A program made the translations under genes and the position numbers. A DNA stretch of 64,000 bases. It comes from Ruegeria sp. ANG-S4. Lineage in GTDB: Bacteria; Pseudomonadota; Alphaproteobacteria; Rhodobacterales; Rhodobacteraceae. The stretch covers positions 496,001 through 560,000 of the forward strand of contig NZ_JWLK01000005.1 of NCBI RefSeq assembly GCF_000814005.1, read 5' to 3'. Shown here one piece after another: positions 35,615 through 43,860 of this stretch; within the stretch, counting starts at the first letter, position 1; each line of letters opens with the position of its first letter. Below the pieces are notes generated by a model. The model was not told the origin of the DNA, made no database searches, and saw only the letters and a list, made by a program, of their open reading frames with translations.

Positions 35615-36178
35615 ATGCGTGCATCATTTTTCGACCGCCCATTGCATGTCATCGCATCAGCACTGGTTTTGGCTTTTTGCCTTCTGATCACAACCGGACC
35701 TGCGCGTTCTGCAGATATCACGCCGTTCGTGGGGGACTATGTCGGTTCGGCTGACGTCGTCGATGCGGATGGCACTGAAACCCCTCGCGACATGAGTGTC
35801 TCGATCCACAAGAACAGAAACGGCTTCAACATAAGTTGGAAGACGACGACCTACAAAGGCGACGGTCGCGTGAAGGAAGAGAAATACTCGGTCGATTTTC
35901 AGCCTTCGGCACGGCCAGAAGTCTTTTCTGCCGCAATGAAGCGCAATGTTTTCGGCCACGAAGTGCCGTTGGATCCGATGGCGGGGGAACCATTTGTCTG
36001 GGGGCGAATCGACGGGGATACTCTGACGGTTTTTTCTTTGTTCATTGATCAGAACGGCGGCTACGAGTTGCAGCAATATGACCGCACTTTGACCGAAGGT
36101 GGATTGAACCTGTCATTCTCGCGCTTTCGCAACGGCGAAAAATCACGATCGGTTCAGACATTCTTGCAAAAAGAATAA
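35615..36178 (+). CDS. Exported protein of unknown function
   Basis: The 187-residue protein has a Sec signal peptide (basic MRASFFDRP, hydrophobic core LVLAFCLLITTG, cleavage at ARSA-D about residue 33). The mature part is beta-rich, with FVGDYVGSADVVDADGTETP, VSIHKNRNGFNISWKTTTYK and RFRNGEKSRSVQTFLQKE, suggesting a small calycin-like or lipocalin-like barrel in the periplasm. I do not recognise the family. It sits alone between fumC and sspB, with a convergent terminator downstream. Confidence 0.7.
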   Translation: MRASFFDRPLHVIASALVLAFCLLITTGPARSADITPFVGDYVGSADVVDADGTETPRDMSVSIHKNRNGFNISWKTTTYKGDGRVKEEKYSVDFQPSARPEVFSAAMKRNVFGHEVPLDPMAGEPFVWGRIDGDTLTVFSLFIDQNGGYELQQYDRTLTEGGLNLSFSRFRNGEKSRSVQTFLQKE

Positions 36179-36197
36179 ACCCCGCGCTGGACGGGGT
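36179..36197 (-). terminator. Terminator after sspB
   Basis: ACCCCG-7-base loop-CGGGGT is followed on the minus strand by TTATTCTTTTTG, 6 bases past the sspB stop. It can also slow plus-strand read-through from the exported-protein gene. Confidence 0.65.
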
Positions 36198-36202
36198 ACT
36201 GG

Positions 36203-36667
36203 TTATTTGCGGAAACTATCCAACGACACAACATCGGCGTCGTGATGCGGCTGTTCCTCTTCCGGTTCCACCTCAATGGACTCTTCTGGAACAAAATCGG
36301 CTTCATCTTCGTCTTCGGGGCTTTCAAAGCGCAGGCCGAATTCGACTGAAGGGTCCACAAATGTCTTGATCGCCATGTAGGGAATATACAGCGGTTCCGG
36401 CGCGTCGCCGAAATTCAGCGTGATTGAAAACCCGCTGTCGCCAACTTCTAGGTTTTCGAACCAGTGCTGCATGACGATTGTCATTTCTTCAGGGTACCGA
36501 TCACGCAGCCAATCGGCAATTTCGACACCGTCCTGCCGGGTGTCGAAAGTGATGAAGAAGTGATGCGCGCCGGGCAGACCGTTTTGGGCGACATCCGTCA
36601 GCACAGTCTTGATCAGACCGCGCATGGCCGTGTGCATCAGGTTTCCATAGTCGATGTCTTGCGACAT
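36203..36667 (-). CDS. sspB: ClpXP adaptor SspB (alphaproteobacterial type)
   Basis: The 154-residue protein has the SspB fold (LMHTAMRGLIKTVL, HHFFITFDTRQDGVEI, MTIVMQHWFENLEV, GDAPEPLYIPYMAIKTFVDP), an acidic linker, and a C-terminal motif DVVSLDSFRK that docks on ClpX. The family tethers ssrA-tagged polypeptides to ClpXP. The tmRNA gene that writes those tags is about 3 kb away (39.5-39.8 kb). A terminator follows the stop. Confidence 0.92.
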   Translation of the reverse strand: MSQDIDYGNLMHTAMRGLIKTVLTDVAQNGLPGAHHFFITFDTRQDGVEIADWLRDRYPEEMTIVMQHWFENLEVGDSGFSITLNFGDAPEPLYIPYMAIKTFVDPSVEFGLRFESPEDEDEADFVPEESIEVEPEEEQPHHDADVVSLDSFRK

Positions 36668-36743
36668 GTGTGTTCCTCGAAAGTGGTTGCCATCAGCATA
36701 AGGGATTTGGCCGGAAACGAAAGGCTGCGATGCTGGTGATTGG

Positions 36744-37994
36744 TTACAAAATCTCCAACGCCAGTCCGGCCAAACTCATCAACGCAAGTGCCGTTGCAAA
36801 ACCGAATTTAAGCCGAAAAATCAAGACGCTTGCTGCAATGGTCAGTGCCAGCGCTTTGATATCTAACGAGGACAGGTCGGGCAATGGCACGGATAGCGGA
36901 CCCCAAGCCAACACGCCGACTTGTCCGAACAGAACGTTCATCCCGAACCACACGGACAGGTTGAGAATCACGCCGACCACGGCAGCCGTGACACCGCGCA
37001 TCGCAGCCGCAAGACGTGGGCGCGCCGCTATTTTGTCGAGATAGGGACCCGCCAGAAATATCCAGAGAAAACAGGGAACGAATGTCGCCCAAAGCGCCAC
37101 CGCCCCGGCGGCAAGCCCCAAGGCAACACCGCCTGATTGTTGGCCGGTCAGCATTGCGACGAATTGCGTGACCAGAATAAGCGGGCCGGGTGTTGTCTCG
37201 GCCAGACCCAAAGCGTCGATCATCTGATCGGTGCTGATCCAATGATAGGTTTCGACCACCGTTTGCGTCATATAGGCCAGAACCGCATAGGCCCCGCCAA
37301 ATGTGACCACGGCCAGACGTGCGAAAAACCAGCCCAGATCGGCCAACAGATCCTGCCCGGCCAGCCCAAGTGCCACCAATGGCATGAGCCAGAGCGCCAT
37401 CCAAATTGCGGCCGTTTGCACAGGGTGCGCCAATGCCGGGGATGATGTGTGTTCGGTGACGGATGTATCGCCCGCGGTGACATATCCCCAGAGTGCCGCG
37501 CACAGGATGATCAGGGGAAAGGGTAAGTTAAGTGCGAATATGGCCAGAAACCCCAGCCCCGCGATAAGCCGGTATCGCGGCTTGGTCAGCGCCTTGCGCG
37601 ACAGTTTGCGAACCGCCTGAATGACGATGATGATGACCGTCGCCTTGATGCCCAGAAAACCGGCCTGAACCATCGGAAGGTCACCGTATGCGGCATACAA
37701 CCCAACCAAAACCGTGATGATCAAAGCACCGGGCAACACAAACAGGCTGCCCGCAATAAGCCCGCCGACGACACCTTTCAGCCGCCAACCGGCATAAGTT
37801 GCCAATTGCATCGCTTCCGGTCCCGGCAACAACATGCAAAGGGACAAGGCACGCAGGTAGGTCTGTTCGTCCAGCCAAGGTCTGCGCTCAACCAACTCCT
37901 GATGCATCAGCGATATTTGAGCCGCCGGACCGCCGAATGACAGCATCCCGATGCGGCCAAACACGCGACAAAGCTCGGGCAGTGTCGGGGTCAT
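36744..37994 (-). CDS. chrA: Chromate efflux transporter ChrA
   Basis: ChrA exports chromate, using a duplicated membrane domain. The 416-residue protein shows both halves: GRIGMLSFGGPAAQISLMHQ and FFARLAVVTFGGAYAVLAYM, each followed by hydrophobic helices and PGP-type motifs (LPGPEAMQLA and TTPGPLILV). The start overlaps the chrB stop (ATGA). The pair is a classic chromate-resistance module. Confidence 0.93.
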   Translation of the reverse strand: MTPTLPELCRVFGRIGMLSFGGPAAQISLMHQELVERRPWLDEQTYLRALSLCMLLPGPEAMQLATYAGWRLKGVVGGLIAGSLFVLPGALIITVLVGLYAAYGDLPMVQAGFLGIKATVIIIVIQAVRKLSRKALTKPRYRLIAGLGFLAIFALNLPFPLIILCAALWGYVTAGDTSVTEHTSSPALAHPVQTAAIWMALWLMPLVALGLAGQDLLADLGWFFARLAVVTFGGAYAVLAYMTQTVVETYHWISTDQMIDALGLAETTPGPLILVTQFVAMLTGQQSGGVALGLAAGAVALWATFVPCFLWIFLAGPYLDKIAARPRLAAAMRGVTAAVVGVILNLSVWFGMNVLFGQVGVLAWGPLSVPLPDLSSLDIKALALTIAASVLIFRLKFGFATALALMSLAGLALEIL

Positions 37995-38806
37995 TGGCCG
38001 TGGCCCGTTGGCCAGTCATGCGTTTCTTCGAACCCGTCTCGCGCCCAACGATACAGCGCGTCATACAGGCTCATTCCAGCCTCAAGCTGCTGGTGGTCGT
38101 CTTTGTATTGCCGCGACAAGCCGACCGACAGCGCCAGCAACCCGGCGGCTTGAGGGGCAGCGTCGTGCTGGTTTGTGTCGGCAGCGCGCACGATGTTGGC
38201 CAACCGGTCTAAAGGTTCAGATCGGATTCCAAACGCCTCCAACATTGCATCGAAGGTGCATTTCTCGCCACGATGACCAAAGAAGGCACCGTCCACATCA
38301 AAGGGTGTCGCGTCGAAGTTTTCCGCCACGCCTTGAATCTCGGATGGCGCAACAAACAAAAAGCGGGCCATGGGATCGACGAATCTGCGGATCAGCCAGG
38401 GGCAGGCGATGCGATCAATTTTGGGGCGATGACGCGTCACCCACAACGAACTGCCGTTGACAGGTGCGGGCAGGGCGGTCAGGTCAACGAGTACGGTGTC
38501 CGGCATGTCGCGCCAGGCAAAATGCCCACCTTCCAGATATTCTGCCGCGCAACCCGCGCTGCGCAGCCAGGACACGACGCCCTGGCTCAGCTTTTTGCCT
38601 TTCTGACAAATGATGACACCCAGACCGGAGCCGATCAGAGCCTTGAGGCCGTCAATGTCTTTGTGAGAATGCCGGATCGAACCGGGAATGATTCGCGGGT
38701 CATCCGCAAAATCCGGGTCGATGCGAATATCGATCAGAACCGGTGAATTCGGTGTGCCGACGAGCCTTGCAAGTTGTCGCGGCGTGATTGCATTGGGCGC
38801 AGCCAT
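37991..38806 (-). CDS. chrB: Chromate resistance protein ChrB with rhodanese-like N-terminus
   Basis: The 271-residue protein starts with a rhodanese-like domain (about residues 8-95, LARLVGTPNSPVLIDIRIDP, Cys in VIICQKGKKLSQG), followed by the ChrB domain (WVTRHRPKIDRIACPWLIRR, VAPSEIQGVAENFDATPFD, HRGEKCTFDAMLEAFG). ChrB is needed for full chromate resistance and is thought to control chrA in response to chromate. The start used has GGAGA 6 bases upstream. Its N-terminal rhodanese fusion is common in proteobacterial versions. Confidence 0.88.
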   Translation of the reverse strand: MAAPNAITPRQLARLVGTPNSPVLIDIRIDPDFADDPRIIPGSIRHSHKDIDGLKALIGSGLGVIICQKGKKLSQGVVSWLRSAGCAAEYLEGGHFAWRDMPDTVLVDLTALPAPVNGSSLWVTRHRPKIDRIACPWLIRRFVDPMARFLFVAPSEIQGVAENFDATPFDVDGAFFGHRGEKCTFDAMLEAFGIRSEPLDRLANIVRAADTNQHDAAPQAAGLLALSVGLSRQYKDDHQQLEAGMSLYDALYRWARDGFEETHDWPTGHGQ

Positions 38807-38937
38807 GGCATGTCTCCATTTTGACTTCGGATACATGCGAAACTTGGGCTGCCGCCTCACGGGGTGTTCGCAAGCTGACCCCTTGGCGTGGTGCTAACGC
38901 GGAACCAAAGGTGGGGTCAAGCGCGTGAAAACCGGGT

Positions 38938-39369
38938 TTACGCCCAATCCAGCTGCTGTCCGGTCATACAGACCGGCAAAGTGTCCTGTGGGAACTGGCC
39001 AAGCTGCTCAAACAGCGAGATGAAGTCGAACTGATTATAAGCCTCGACCATTTTTCCGTCTCTGAACCGGGCCATAACCTGTCCCGTAACCTCAAGCGGA
39101 GCCCCATTGTCGGCGCGAAAGGTGCGTACATGCAAAATCGCCGAAACCCAGTTTTCATGCTCCAAAATCTTGGGCAGTTCGACCTTGATGTCGCCCAGGA
39201 CATGACGAAACGCCATCACCAGATCACGAAAGTCATCCGCGCCGACCTGCATTTCGGGGATCAAGCCTTCTGCCATCGTGTCCGGAGCAAAGAAATTTTC
39301 AATCGCCTCGGTATTTCCGTTTTCCCAAACTTCGGAATACCACGCGCGAAGTACGTCTGTGTTCGTCAT
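38938..39369 (-). CDS. SnoaL/NTF2-like protein
   Basis: The 143-residue protein has an NTF2-like alpha+beta barrel pattern: LRAWYSEVWENGNTEAIENF, DDFRDLVMAFRHVLGDIKVE and PLEVTGQVMARFRDGKMVEA. This is the SnoaL-like/ester cyclase group, small enzymes or binding proteins with varied roles. No catalytic assignment is possible. The start is set by GGAGAG 6 bases before the ATG; an upstream Met would add 30 unrelated residues. It is followed on the same strand only by the chromate genes. Confidence 0.78.
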   Translation of the reverse strand: MTNTDVLRAWYSEVWENGNTEAIENFFAPDTMAEGLIPEMQVGADDFRDLVMAFRHVLGDIKVELPKILEHENWVSAILHVRTFRADNGAPLEVTGQVMARFRDGKMVEAYNQFDFISLFEQLGQFPQDTLPVCMTGQQLDWA

Positions 39370-39472
39370 CCCGACTCTCCTGTCCTGAAGCGGCAGGATG
39401 GAGAATAGATGTGAACAAACTCTGAACATCGACAGAGGTTGATTGCAAATCACAGGCATGAGTCGGGAAAAT

Positions 39473-39777
39473 GCAGGTTTCTGTTGCCAGGTACCTGCGA
39501 ACCCCGCCTTACGCGGCTAGGCGCAAGGGCTTAGATTTCGGTCTTGCTACTGCTTACGCAGCAACTGCAACCGGAGCACGATTGTCGTTTGCAATTGTAC
39601 TGTTTTCGCCGGTAACGGTGGCAGACAGCCGAGACAAAGCTAACCCCTTTAGACGTTCGTCGATCCTATTTCGGCCCCATGATCTTCAAACGAAAGATGT
39701 TGGTGGAGCCGCCGGGTACCGCCCCCGGGTCCGATCCGCTTATTACGAGCGCGTTTATGTCCATAGTCCCGAAGGAC
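39473..39777 (-). ncRNA. ssrA: Circularly permuted two-piece tmRNA
   Basis: On the minus strand the order is acceptor piece, spacer, coding piece. CGGCTCC plus ACCA (ends at 39701) pairs with GGGGCCG (starts at 39678) as a 7 bp acceptor stem with one G-U. The 22-base spacer between (39679-39700) is cut out. The coding piece carries a tag frame at 39592-39554 reading ANDNRAPVAVAA then TAA, with GCA as the resume codon. The 3' end has a GCAGGT/ACCTGC hairpin (39473-39498) before ATTTT. tmRNA rescues stalled ribosomes and tags the nascent chain for ClpXP, helped by SspB. Ends are approximate. Confidence 0.93.
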
Positions 39778-39783
39778 ATGTCC

Positions 39784-39812
39784 TATATAGGTGAGCGCGC
39801 GGGCGGATGCAA
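39784..39812 (-). promoter_or_regulatory. Promoter of ssrA
   Basis: TATATA (39784-39789) lies 17 bases downstream of TTGCAT (39807-39812) on the minus strand, about 7 bases before the proposed 5' end of the tmRNA precursor. Confidence 0.6.
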
Positions 39813-39853
39813 ACCGGGATTGTCGCTGGCAAAACTCTTTTAGGCGCAGAATC

Positions 39854-40216
39854 TTACGCCGCTCTGTTGATGTTCGCCAGGATCAGCCAGATTGCCAACG
39901 CCAGTTCGATTCCTCCGAATGTTGCGGCTTTGACCAATGGTGGATTGTCGAGAACGACAGATACGAACCGGCCCAAAGCCGCACCGCCATAGACGACGCC
40001 CAACATCGCGTAGGCCATTGGGTTGTTCAGGAAAAGAACGACCAGACCCGTCACAACAAACAACCCGCCGACCGAGGCACGCATTTCGCTGAGCCCCATG
40101 TTGCTGTCCGTCGGGGCCAAATCCAGCGCAGAGGCCGTAAAGCTGGGTGCCAAAAAACCAAACAATCCAAAACCGATGGTCAAAAGCGCAGCAATCACAT
40201 TCAGGGCAGTAATCAT
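39854..40216 (-). CDS. DUF4345 family membrane protein
   Basis: The 120-residue protein has four predicted membrane helices (LNVIAALLTIGFGLFGFLAP, ASVGGLFVVTGLVVLFL, AYAMLGVVYGGAALGRFVS, GGIELALAIWLILANI) and a GRFVS motif in the third, as in DUF4345. Function is unknown. GAGGA is 4 or 7 bases before two adjacent ATG codons; the second is used. It follows the FadR-type regulator by about 8 bases and is likely in one operon with it. Confidence 0.8.
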   Translation of the reverse strand: MITALNVIAALLTIGFGLFGFLAPSFTASALDLAPTDSNMGLSEMRASVGGLFVVTGLVVLFLNNPMAYAMLGVVYGGAALGRFVSVVLDNPPLVKAATFGGIELALAIWLILANINRAA

Positions 40217-40226
40217 CATCCGTTCC

Positions 40227-40958
40227 TCAGGCTGGCTTGCGCCATTTCTGGGCCACATCCCGTGCCAGTTTGCGGGTGTAGTTTTCAAGTTCGACCAACG
40301 TTGCGTCTACCTCGGACCCGTCCCGCTTTTCCAACGCGTCGGCAATTCGGTTGTGCAAGGTAATGATTTCCTCGCGCGAGCGCGCGGTGAAAGTGATCAT
40401 GTTCATCAACGGCTGCATGGCCTCGACGGCACCGGCCAGTTGGTAGGACAGCACGGGGTTTCCGGCGCCATCCACGAGGGCACGGTGAAAGTTGACATCC
40501 GATGCACAGAACGCCTCATCCGTGAGGCCGGGCTGCGCCTGCCTGTGGATCTCGGCCCGCATCGTGGCCAGTTGATCTGCGGTTCGCCTTTGCGCGGCCA
40601 AGGCGGCGCAGGCGCGTTCCAGCGCAAAACGGGCCTCGCAGGCGGTGTCGAAACTGACTGCATTCATGGACAACAGCAGCGTCGAAGTTGTGATTTGCTG
40701 AGAATAGGCGTCTTCAAAGCTCAAACGGTTAACGAATGCGCCACCGGTCGCGCCGCGTTGCGTTCGGATCAGCGATTGCGCGGCCAGACGTTTCAACGCC
40801 TCGCGCACGGTCGGGCGCGAAACCTCGAACTGATCTGCAAGCTCGGCCTCGGACGGAAGCCGTTCATCCACGATCAGATCGCCCGAGACAATCGCGTCCC
40901 GGATGGCCTGAGCAATCTGCGCTGACAGGTCGGCGCGGTTTTGGGGATCGATTTTCAT
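40227..40958 (-). CDS. FadR-subfamily GntR transcriptional regulator
   Basis: The 243-residue protein has the GntR winged helix (QIAQAIRDAIVSGDLIVDER, LPSEAELADQFEVSRPTVRE, GATGGAFV) and an FCD ligand domain with metal-ligand-type residues (DVNFHRALVDGAGN, NRIADALEKRDG). FadR-type FCD regulators sense organic acids. It diverges from the DUF2182-DUF1326 pair across a space with three TCTGAC half-sites, so it probably represses both directions. It is also 1.7 kb upstream of dmdA; in Ruegeria a GntR gene stands beside dmdA, so a DMSP-linked role is possible but unproven here. Confidence 0.9.
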   Translation of the reverse strand: MKIDPQNRADLSAQIAQAIRDAIVSGDLIVDERLPSEAELADQFEVSRPTVREALKRLAAQSLIRTQRGATGGAFVNRLSFEDAYSQQITTSTLLLSMNAVSFDTACEARFALERACAALAAQRRTADQLATMRAEIHRQAQPGLTDEAFCASDVNFHRALVDGAGNPVLSYQLAGAVEAMQPLMNMITFTARSREEIITLHNRIADALEKRDGSEVDATLVELENYTRKLARDVAQKWRKPA

Positions 40959-40974
40959 ATTCGCAGGCCCGCAG

Positions 40975-41014
40975 GTCAGATTTTATTTGTCTGACATTTA
41001 AAAGTCTGACATTT
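40975..41014. promoter_or_regulatory. Three-half-site operator between GntR and DUF2182 genes
   Basis: GTCAGA (40975-40980) is inverted relative to TCTGAC at 40990-40995, and a direct copy, GTCTGACATTT, occurs at 40989-40999 and 41004-41014 with a 15-base period. The arrangement sits 17 bases before the GntR gene and 31 bases before the opposing ATG. It fits the GTC-GAC type sites of GntR/FadR proteins. Confidence 0.6.
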
Positions 41015-41044
41015 GAAACGCAAGGACTGAGTCGGGAGGGATGC

Positions 41045-41836
41045 ATGAGTCGCGCGGTTCTACGCAATGCCGGATGGCTGGGCTTTTATGCCGCGATCCT
41101 GTGGGCGTGGTGGGTCATGTTCTCGATGAGCCGCGACATGAACCTCGACTGGATCGGTCGCCCCGGTCCGATGGGGCAGGCCATGGCGGCGATGGACCCG
41201 CGCATGGACATGTACATGCCGATGGCCGAATTCGGGCCGCTTTTCTGGATGTGGGCGATCATGATGGCGGCGATGATGCTGCCGACCTTGGTGCCGACGT
41301 TGCGCAGCTATGATGATCTTATCCACAGTGCCAACGGAACCCGCGCGGGCTGGTTGGGCGTTCTGGCCGGGTATTTCGTGGTTTGGGTGGGATTTGCTGC
41401 CGCAATCACTGGGTTGCAACTGGCACTGCTTTTCGGAGGCGCCGTTGACATGCTGGGCATCGCGAAATCGCCATACCTGGCGGGCGGTTTGCTGATCGTC
41501 GTCGGCGCGTTCCAATTCACCCGCGCGAAAGAGGTTTGCCACGGCGTGTGCCACGCGCCAATGACGTATTTCCTGGGGCATTGGAAAACCGGCTTTTCTG
41601 GCGGTTTGCGCATGGGCGTGGGCTTGGGCGCGTTTTGCGTGGGCTGCTGTTGGGGGTTCATGGCGCTTGGTTTTGTCGGCGGCGTCATGAGCCTGTTGTG
41701 GATGGGCATGGCGACCCTGTTCATGGTTCTGGAAAAACTCCCCCAGATCGGTCATGCGGTGACCCGTCCAATGGGGTTCGCTTTGATCGCGGGCGGCGTT
41801 GTACTGCTCGGGCATCACATAATTTACGGAGGATAA
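41045..41836 (+). CDS. DUF2182 polytopic membrane protein
   Basis: The 263-residue protein has about seven hydrophobic segments and a Met-rich loop, GPMGQAMAAMDPRMDMYMP, with MWAIMMAAMMLPTLVP next. This fits DUF2182, described as a predicted metal-binding integral membrane family. The Met/His content suggests copper or another soft metal, by inference. The start MSRAVLRN (ATG at 41045) lies just after GTCGGGAGGG; far longer in-frame extensions run through the divergent regulator and are rejected. DUF1326 follows after 4 bases with a perfect ribosome site. Confidence 0.85.
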   Translation: MSRAVLRNAGWLGFYAAILWAWWVMFSMSRDMNLDWIGRPGPMGQAMAAMDPRMDMYMPMAEFGPLFWMWAIMMAAMMLPTLVPTLRSYDDLIHSANGTRAGWLGVLAGYFVVWVGFAAAITGLQLALLFGGAVDMLGIAKSPYLAGGLLIVVGAFQFTRAKEVCHGVCHAPMTYFLGHWKTGFSGGLRMGVGLGAFCVGCCWGFMALGFVGGVMSLLWMGMATLFMVLEKLPQIGHAVTRPMGFALIAGGVVLLGHHIIYGG

Positions 41837-41840
41837 CGCA

Positions 41841-42545
41841 ATGGCAAAAAACAGAAAACCCGAAGCAGACAAGCTGCCGGTGAGCCAGCGGATCGACAGT
41901 CGGATGCCCAACCCGAAACGGCGCGAGATGAGCCCGACGGACTGGGCAATCAAGGGCGAGTTGATTCTGAACTGCTCCTGCGATGTGTTTTGCCCTTGTG
42001 TTGTGTCGCTGGGTGCGCATCCACCGACCGAAGGTCATTGTCACGCCTGGATGGGCGTGATCATCGACGAAGGCCACTATGAGGGCGAAGATCTGTCAGG
42101 TCTGAACGTTGGCCTTCTGGTTGATATCCCCGGTCGCATGGGCGAAGGCCAGTGGCAGGTCGCAGCATATGTCGACGAACGTGCCAGCGGAAAAGCCTAC
42201 AATGGCCTGTTGCAGATTTTCAGTGGTCAGGCCGGTGGAACAACCGGTTTGTTCACCATGCTGGTCAGCGACATAATCGGGGCCGAGCGGGCTCCGGTCC
42301 AAATTGAGCGTGATGGCACGAAGCGCAGGATCATCATCGGACGCAAGATTCAGGGTGAAATTGAGATGTTGTCGGGGAAAGACCCCGATCACCCCGTGAT
42401 GGTCTCGAACTCGAAATACTGGATGGGACCGGACATCATTGTTGCGCGCGGAACCAAATCCAAGGTGCGCGATTATGGGCGGGTCTGGGATTTTGGCGGC
42501 AAGTCAGCCGAAATCTGCCCGATCGACTGGCACGGTCCCAAGTAG
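41841..42545 (+). CDS. DUF1326 cysteine-cluster protein
   Basis: The 234-residue soluble protein has ELILNCSCDVFCPCVVSLG, with Cys45, Cys47, Cys51 and Cys53, and a His-rich HCHAWMGVIIDEGHY just after. These can bind a metal. The remainder is a beta-rich fold with DYGRVWDFGGKSAEICPIDW at the end. The pair DUF2182-DUF1326 recurs in bacteria with no known function. It is translationally adjacent to the DUF2182 gene and ends before the dmdA leader. Confidence 0.85.
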   Translation: MAKNRKPEADKLPVSQRIDSRMPNPKRREMSPTDWAIKGELILNCSCDVFCPCVVSLGAHPPTEGHCHAWMGVIIDEGHYEGEDLSGLNVGLLVDIPGRMGEGQWQVAAYVDERASGKAYNGLLQIFSGQAGGTTGLFTMLVSDIIGAERAPVQIERDGTKRRIIIGRKIQGEIEMLSGKDPDHPVMVSNSKYWMGPDIIVARGTKSKVRDYGRVWDFGGKSAEICPIDWHGPK

Positions 42546-42578
42546 AGCGAGCCGGGCCATGCCCAACGCTCCGCAAAA

Positions 42579-42614
42579 TTTAAACTGAAACAAAGGCTTG
42601 AAGTGAATGTTTAA
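42579..42614 (+). promoter_or_regulatory. Inverted-repeat region upstream of dmdA
   Basis: TTTAAAC (42579-42585) is mirrored by GTTTAA (42609-42614) in the 147-base gap between DUF1326 and dmdA. It may be an operator or promoter element; the partner protein is not known. Confidence 0.3.
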
Positions 42615-42692
42615 GGCGCCCGTGCTGCAGTGGCCAAAATTGCAACCGGCGCGTCCCGACGCGAACCAGACCTAACGCACGAGGAGACTCGA

Positions 42693-43796
42693 GTGACTCA
42701 AATATCATTGTCCCGTCGTCTGAGACGCACCCCGTTTTCGGAAGGCGTCGAGGCTGCAGGTGTCAAAGCGTACACGGTGTATAATCACATGCTGCTGCCG
42801 ACGGTCTTCGAAAGTGTCGAAGCGGATTACCGGCACCTCAAGGACCATGTGCAGGTCTGGGATGTTTCCTGCGAGCGGCAGGTGGAATTGCGTGGACCGG
42901 ATGCGGCCCGTTTGATGCAGATGCTGACGCCGCGTGATTTGCGCGGCATGCTGCCGGGTCAGTGCTACTATGTTCCTATCGTCGACGAAACCGGCGGGAT
43001 GCTGAACGATCCGGTTGCTGTCAAACTGTCCGAGGATCGGTGGTGGGTGTCCATCGCTGACAGCGATTTGCTGCTTTGGGTCAAGGGTTTGGCCAATGGA
43101 TACCGGCTGGATGTGCTGGTGGATGAGCCTGATGTTTCCCCGTTGGCGGTACAGGGCCCCAAAGCCGATGAGTTGATGGCGCGTGTTTTCGGGGATCGCG
43201 TGCGGGACATAAGGTTCTTTAAGTTTGACATGTTCCAGTTTCAGGGACGCGATCTGGCGGTTGCCCGGTCCGGGTATTCGAAACAAGGCGGGTTCGAGAT
43301 TTACGTGGAAGGCGGCGATATCGGCATGCCGCTGTGGAACGCGCTGTTCGAAGCCGGCGCTGATTTGAATGTCCGTGCAGGCTGTCCAAACCTGATTGAG
43401 CGTATCGAGGGCGGTTTATTGTCATTTGGAAACGACATGACCGATGACAACACGCCGCATGAATGCGGGTTGGGCAAGTTCTGCAACACGCATACGGCAA
43501 TTGGGTGCATCGGCAGGGACGCCTTGTTGCGGGTCACCAAGGAAGGTCCGGTTCAACAGGTGCGTCCGATCGCCATTGACGGAACGGCGGTCCCGCCCTG
43601 CGTCGAGCCATGGCCGGCCTATGCCGATGGAAAGCGGGTCGGACAGGTGACCTCGGCAGTTTGGTCGCCGGACTTTGAAACCAATGTGTCGATTGGCATG
43701 TTGCGGCTGAGCCATTGGGAAGCCGGAACGGCCCTGGAAATCGAAACGCCGGACGGGATGCGCAAAGCCACCGTTCAGGCGGCGTTTTGGCTGTAA
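42693..43796 (+). CDS. dmdA: Dimethylsulfoniopropionate demethylase DmdA
   Basis: The 367-residue protein is a glycine-cleavage-T-like tetrahydrofolate enzyme that removes a methyl group from DMSP, giving methylmercaptopropionate. It reads RRLRRTPFSEGVEAAGVKAY, YNHMLLPTVFES, VSPLAVQGPKADELMARVFG and SGYSKQGGFEIYVEG, segments I recall from Roseobacter clade A DmdA, and GCPNLIERIEGGLLSFGNDM. The GTG start has GAGGAGA six bases upstream, better than an ATG 21 codons earlier. acuI follows after 64 bases, the same order as in Ruegeria pomeroyi, supporting the call over a plain aminomethyltransferase. Confidence 0.9.
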   Translation: MTQISLSRRLRRTPFSEGVEAAGVKAYTVYNHMLLPTVFESVEADYRHLKDHVQVWDVSCERQVELRGPDAARLMQMLTPRDLRGMLPGQCYYVPIVDETGGMLNDPVAVKLSEDRWWVSIADSDLLLWVKGLANGYRLDVLVDEPDVSPLAVQGPKADELMARVFGDRVRDIRFFKFDMFQFQGRDLAVARSGYSKQGGFEIYVEGGDIGMPLWNALFEAGADLNVRAGCPNLIERIEGGLLSFGNDMTDDNTPHECGLGKFCNTHTAIGCIGRDALLRVTKEGPVQQVRPIAIDGTAVPPCVEPWPAYADGKRVGQVTSAVWSPDFETNVSIGMLRLSHWEAGTALEIETPDGMRKATVQAAFWL

Positions 43797-43860
43797 CAGG
43801 ATTTAGGACAATGGGGCGTTGGTTCTGTCGGCGTCGACCAAAAGTATGAAAGGAAATCAA

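Noticed and set aside
39471-39794. 107-codon plus-strand frame
   Set aside because: It lies antisense to the tmRNA, which has a full acceptor stem and tag frame.
40736-41044. N-terminal extension of the DUF2182 protein
   Set aside because: It runs antisense through the GntR gene and the operator, and its sequence is basic and unlike a membrane protein; the ATG at 41045 has a good ribosome site.
41319-41327. TTATCCACA, an exact DnaA-box sequence
   Set aside because: A single copy within the DUF2182 coding region without neighbours or AT-rich DNA; chance is sufficient and no origin is implied.
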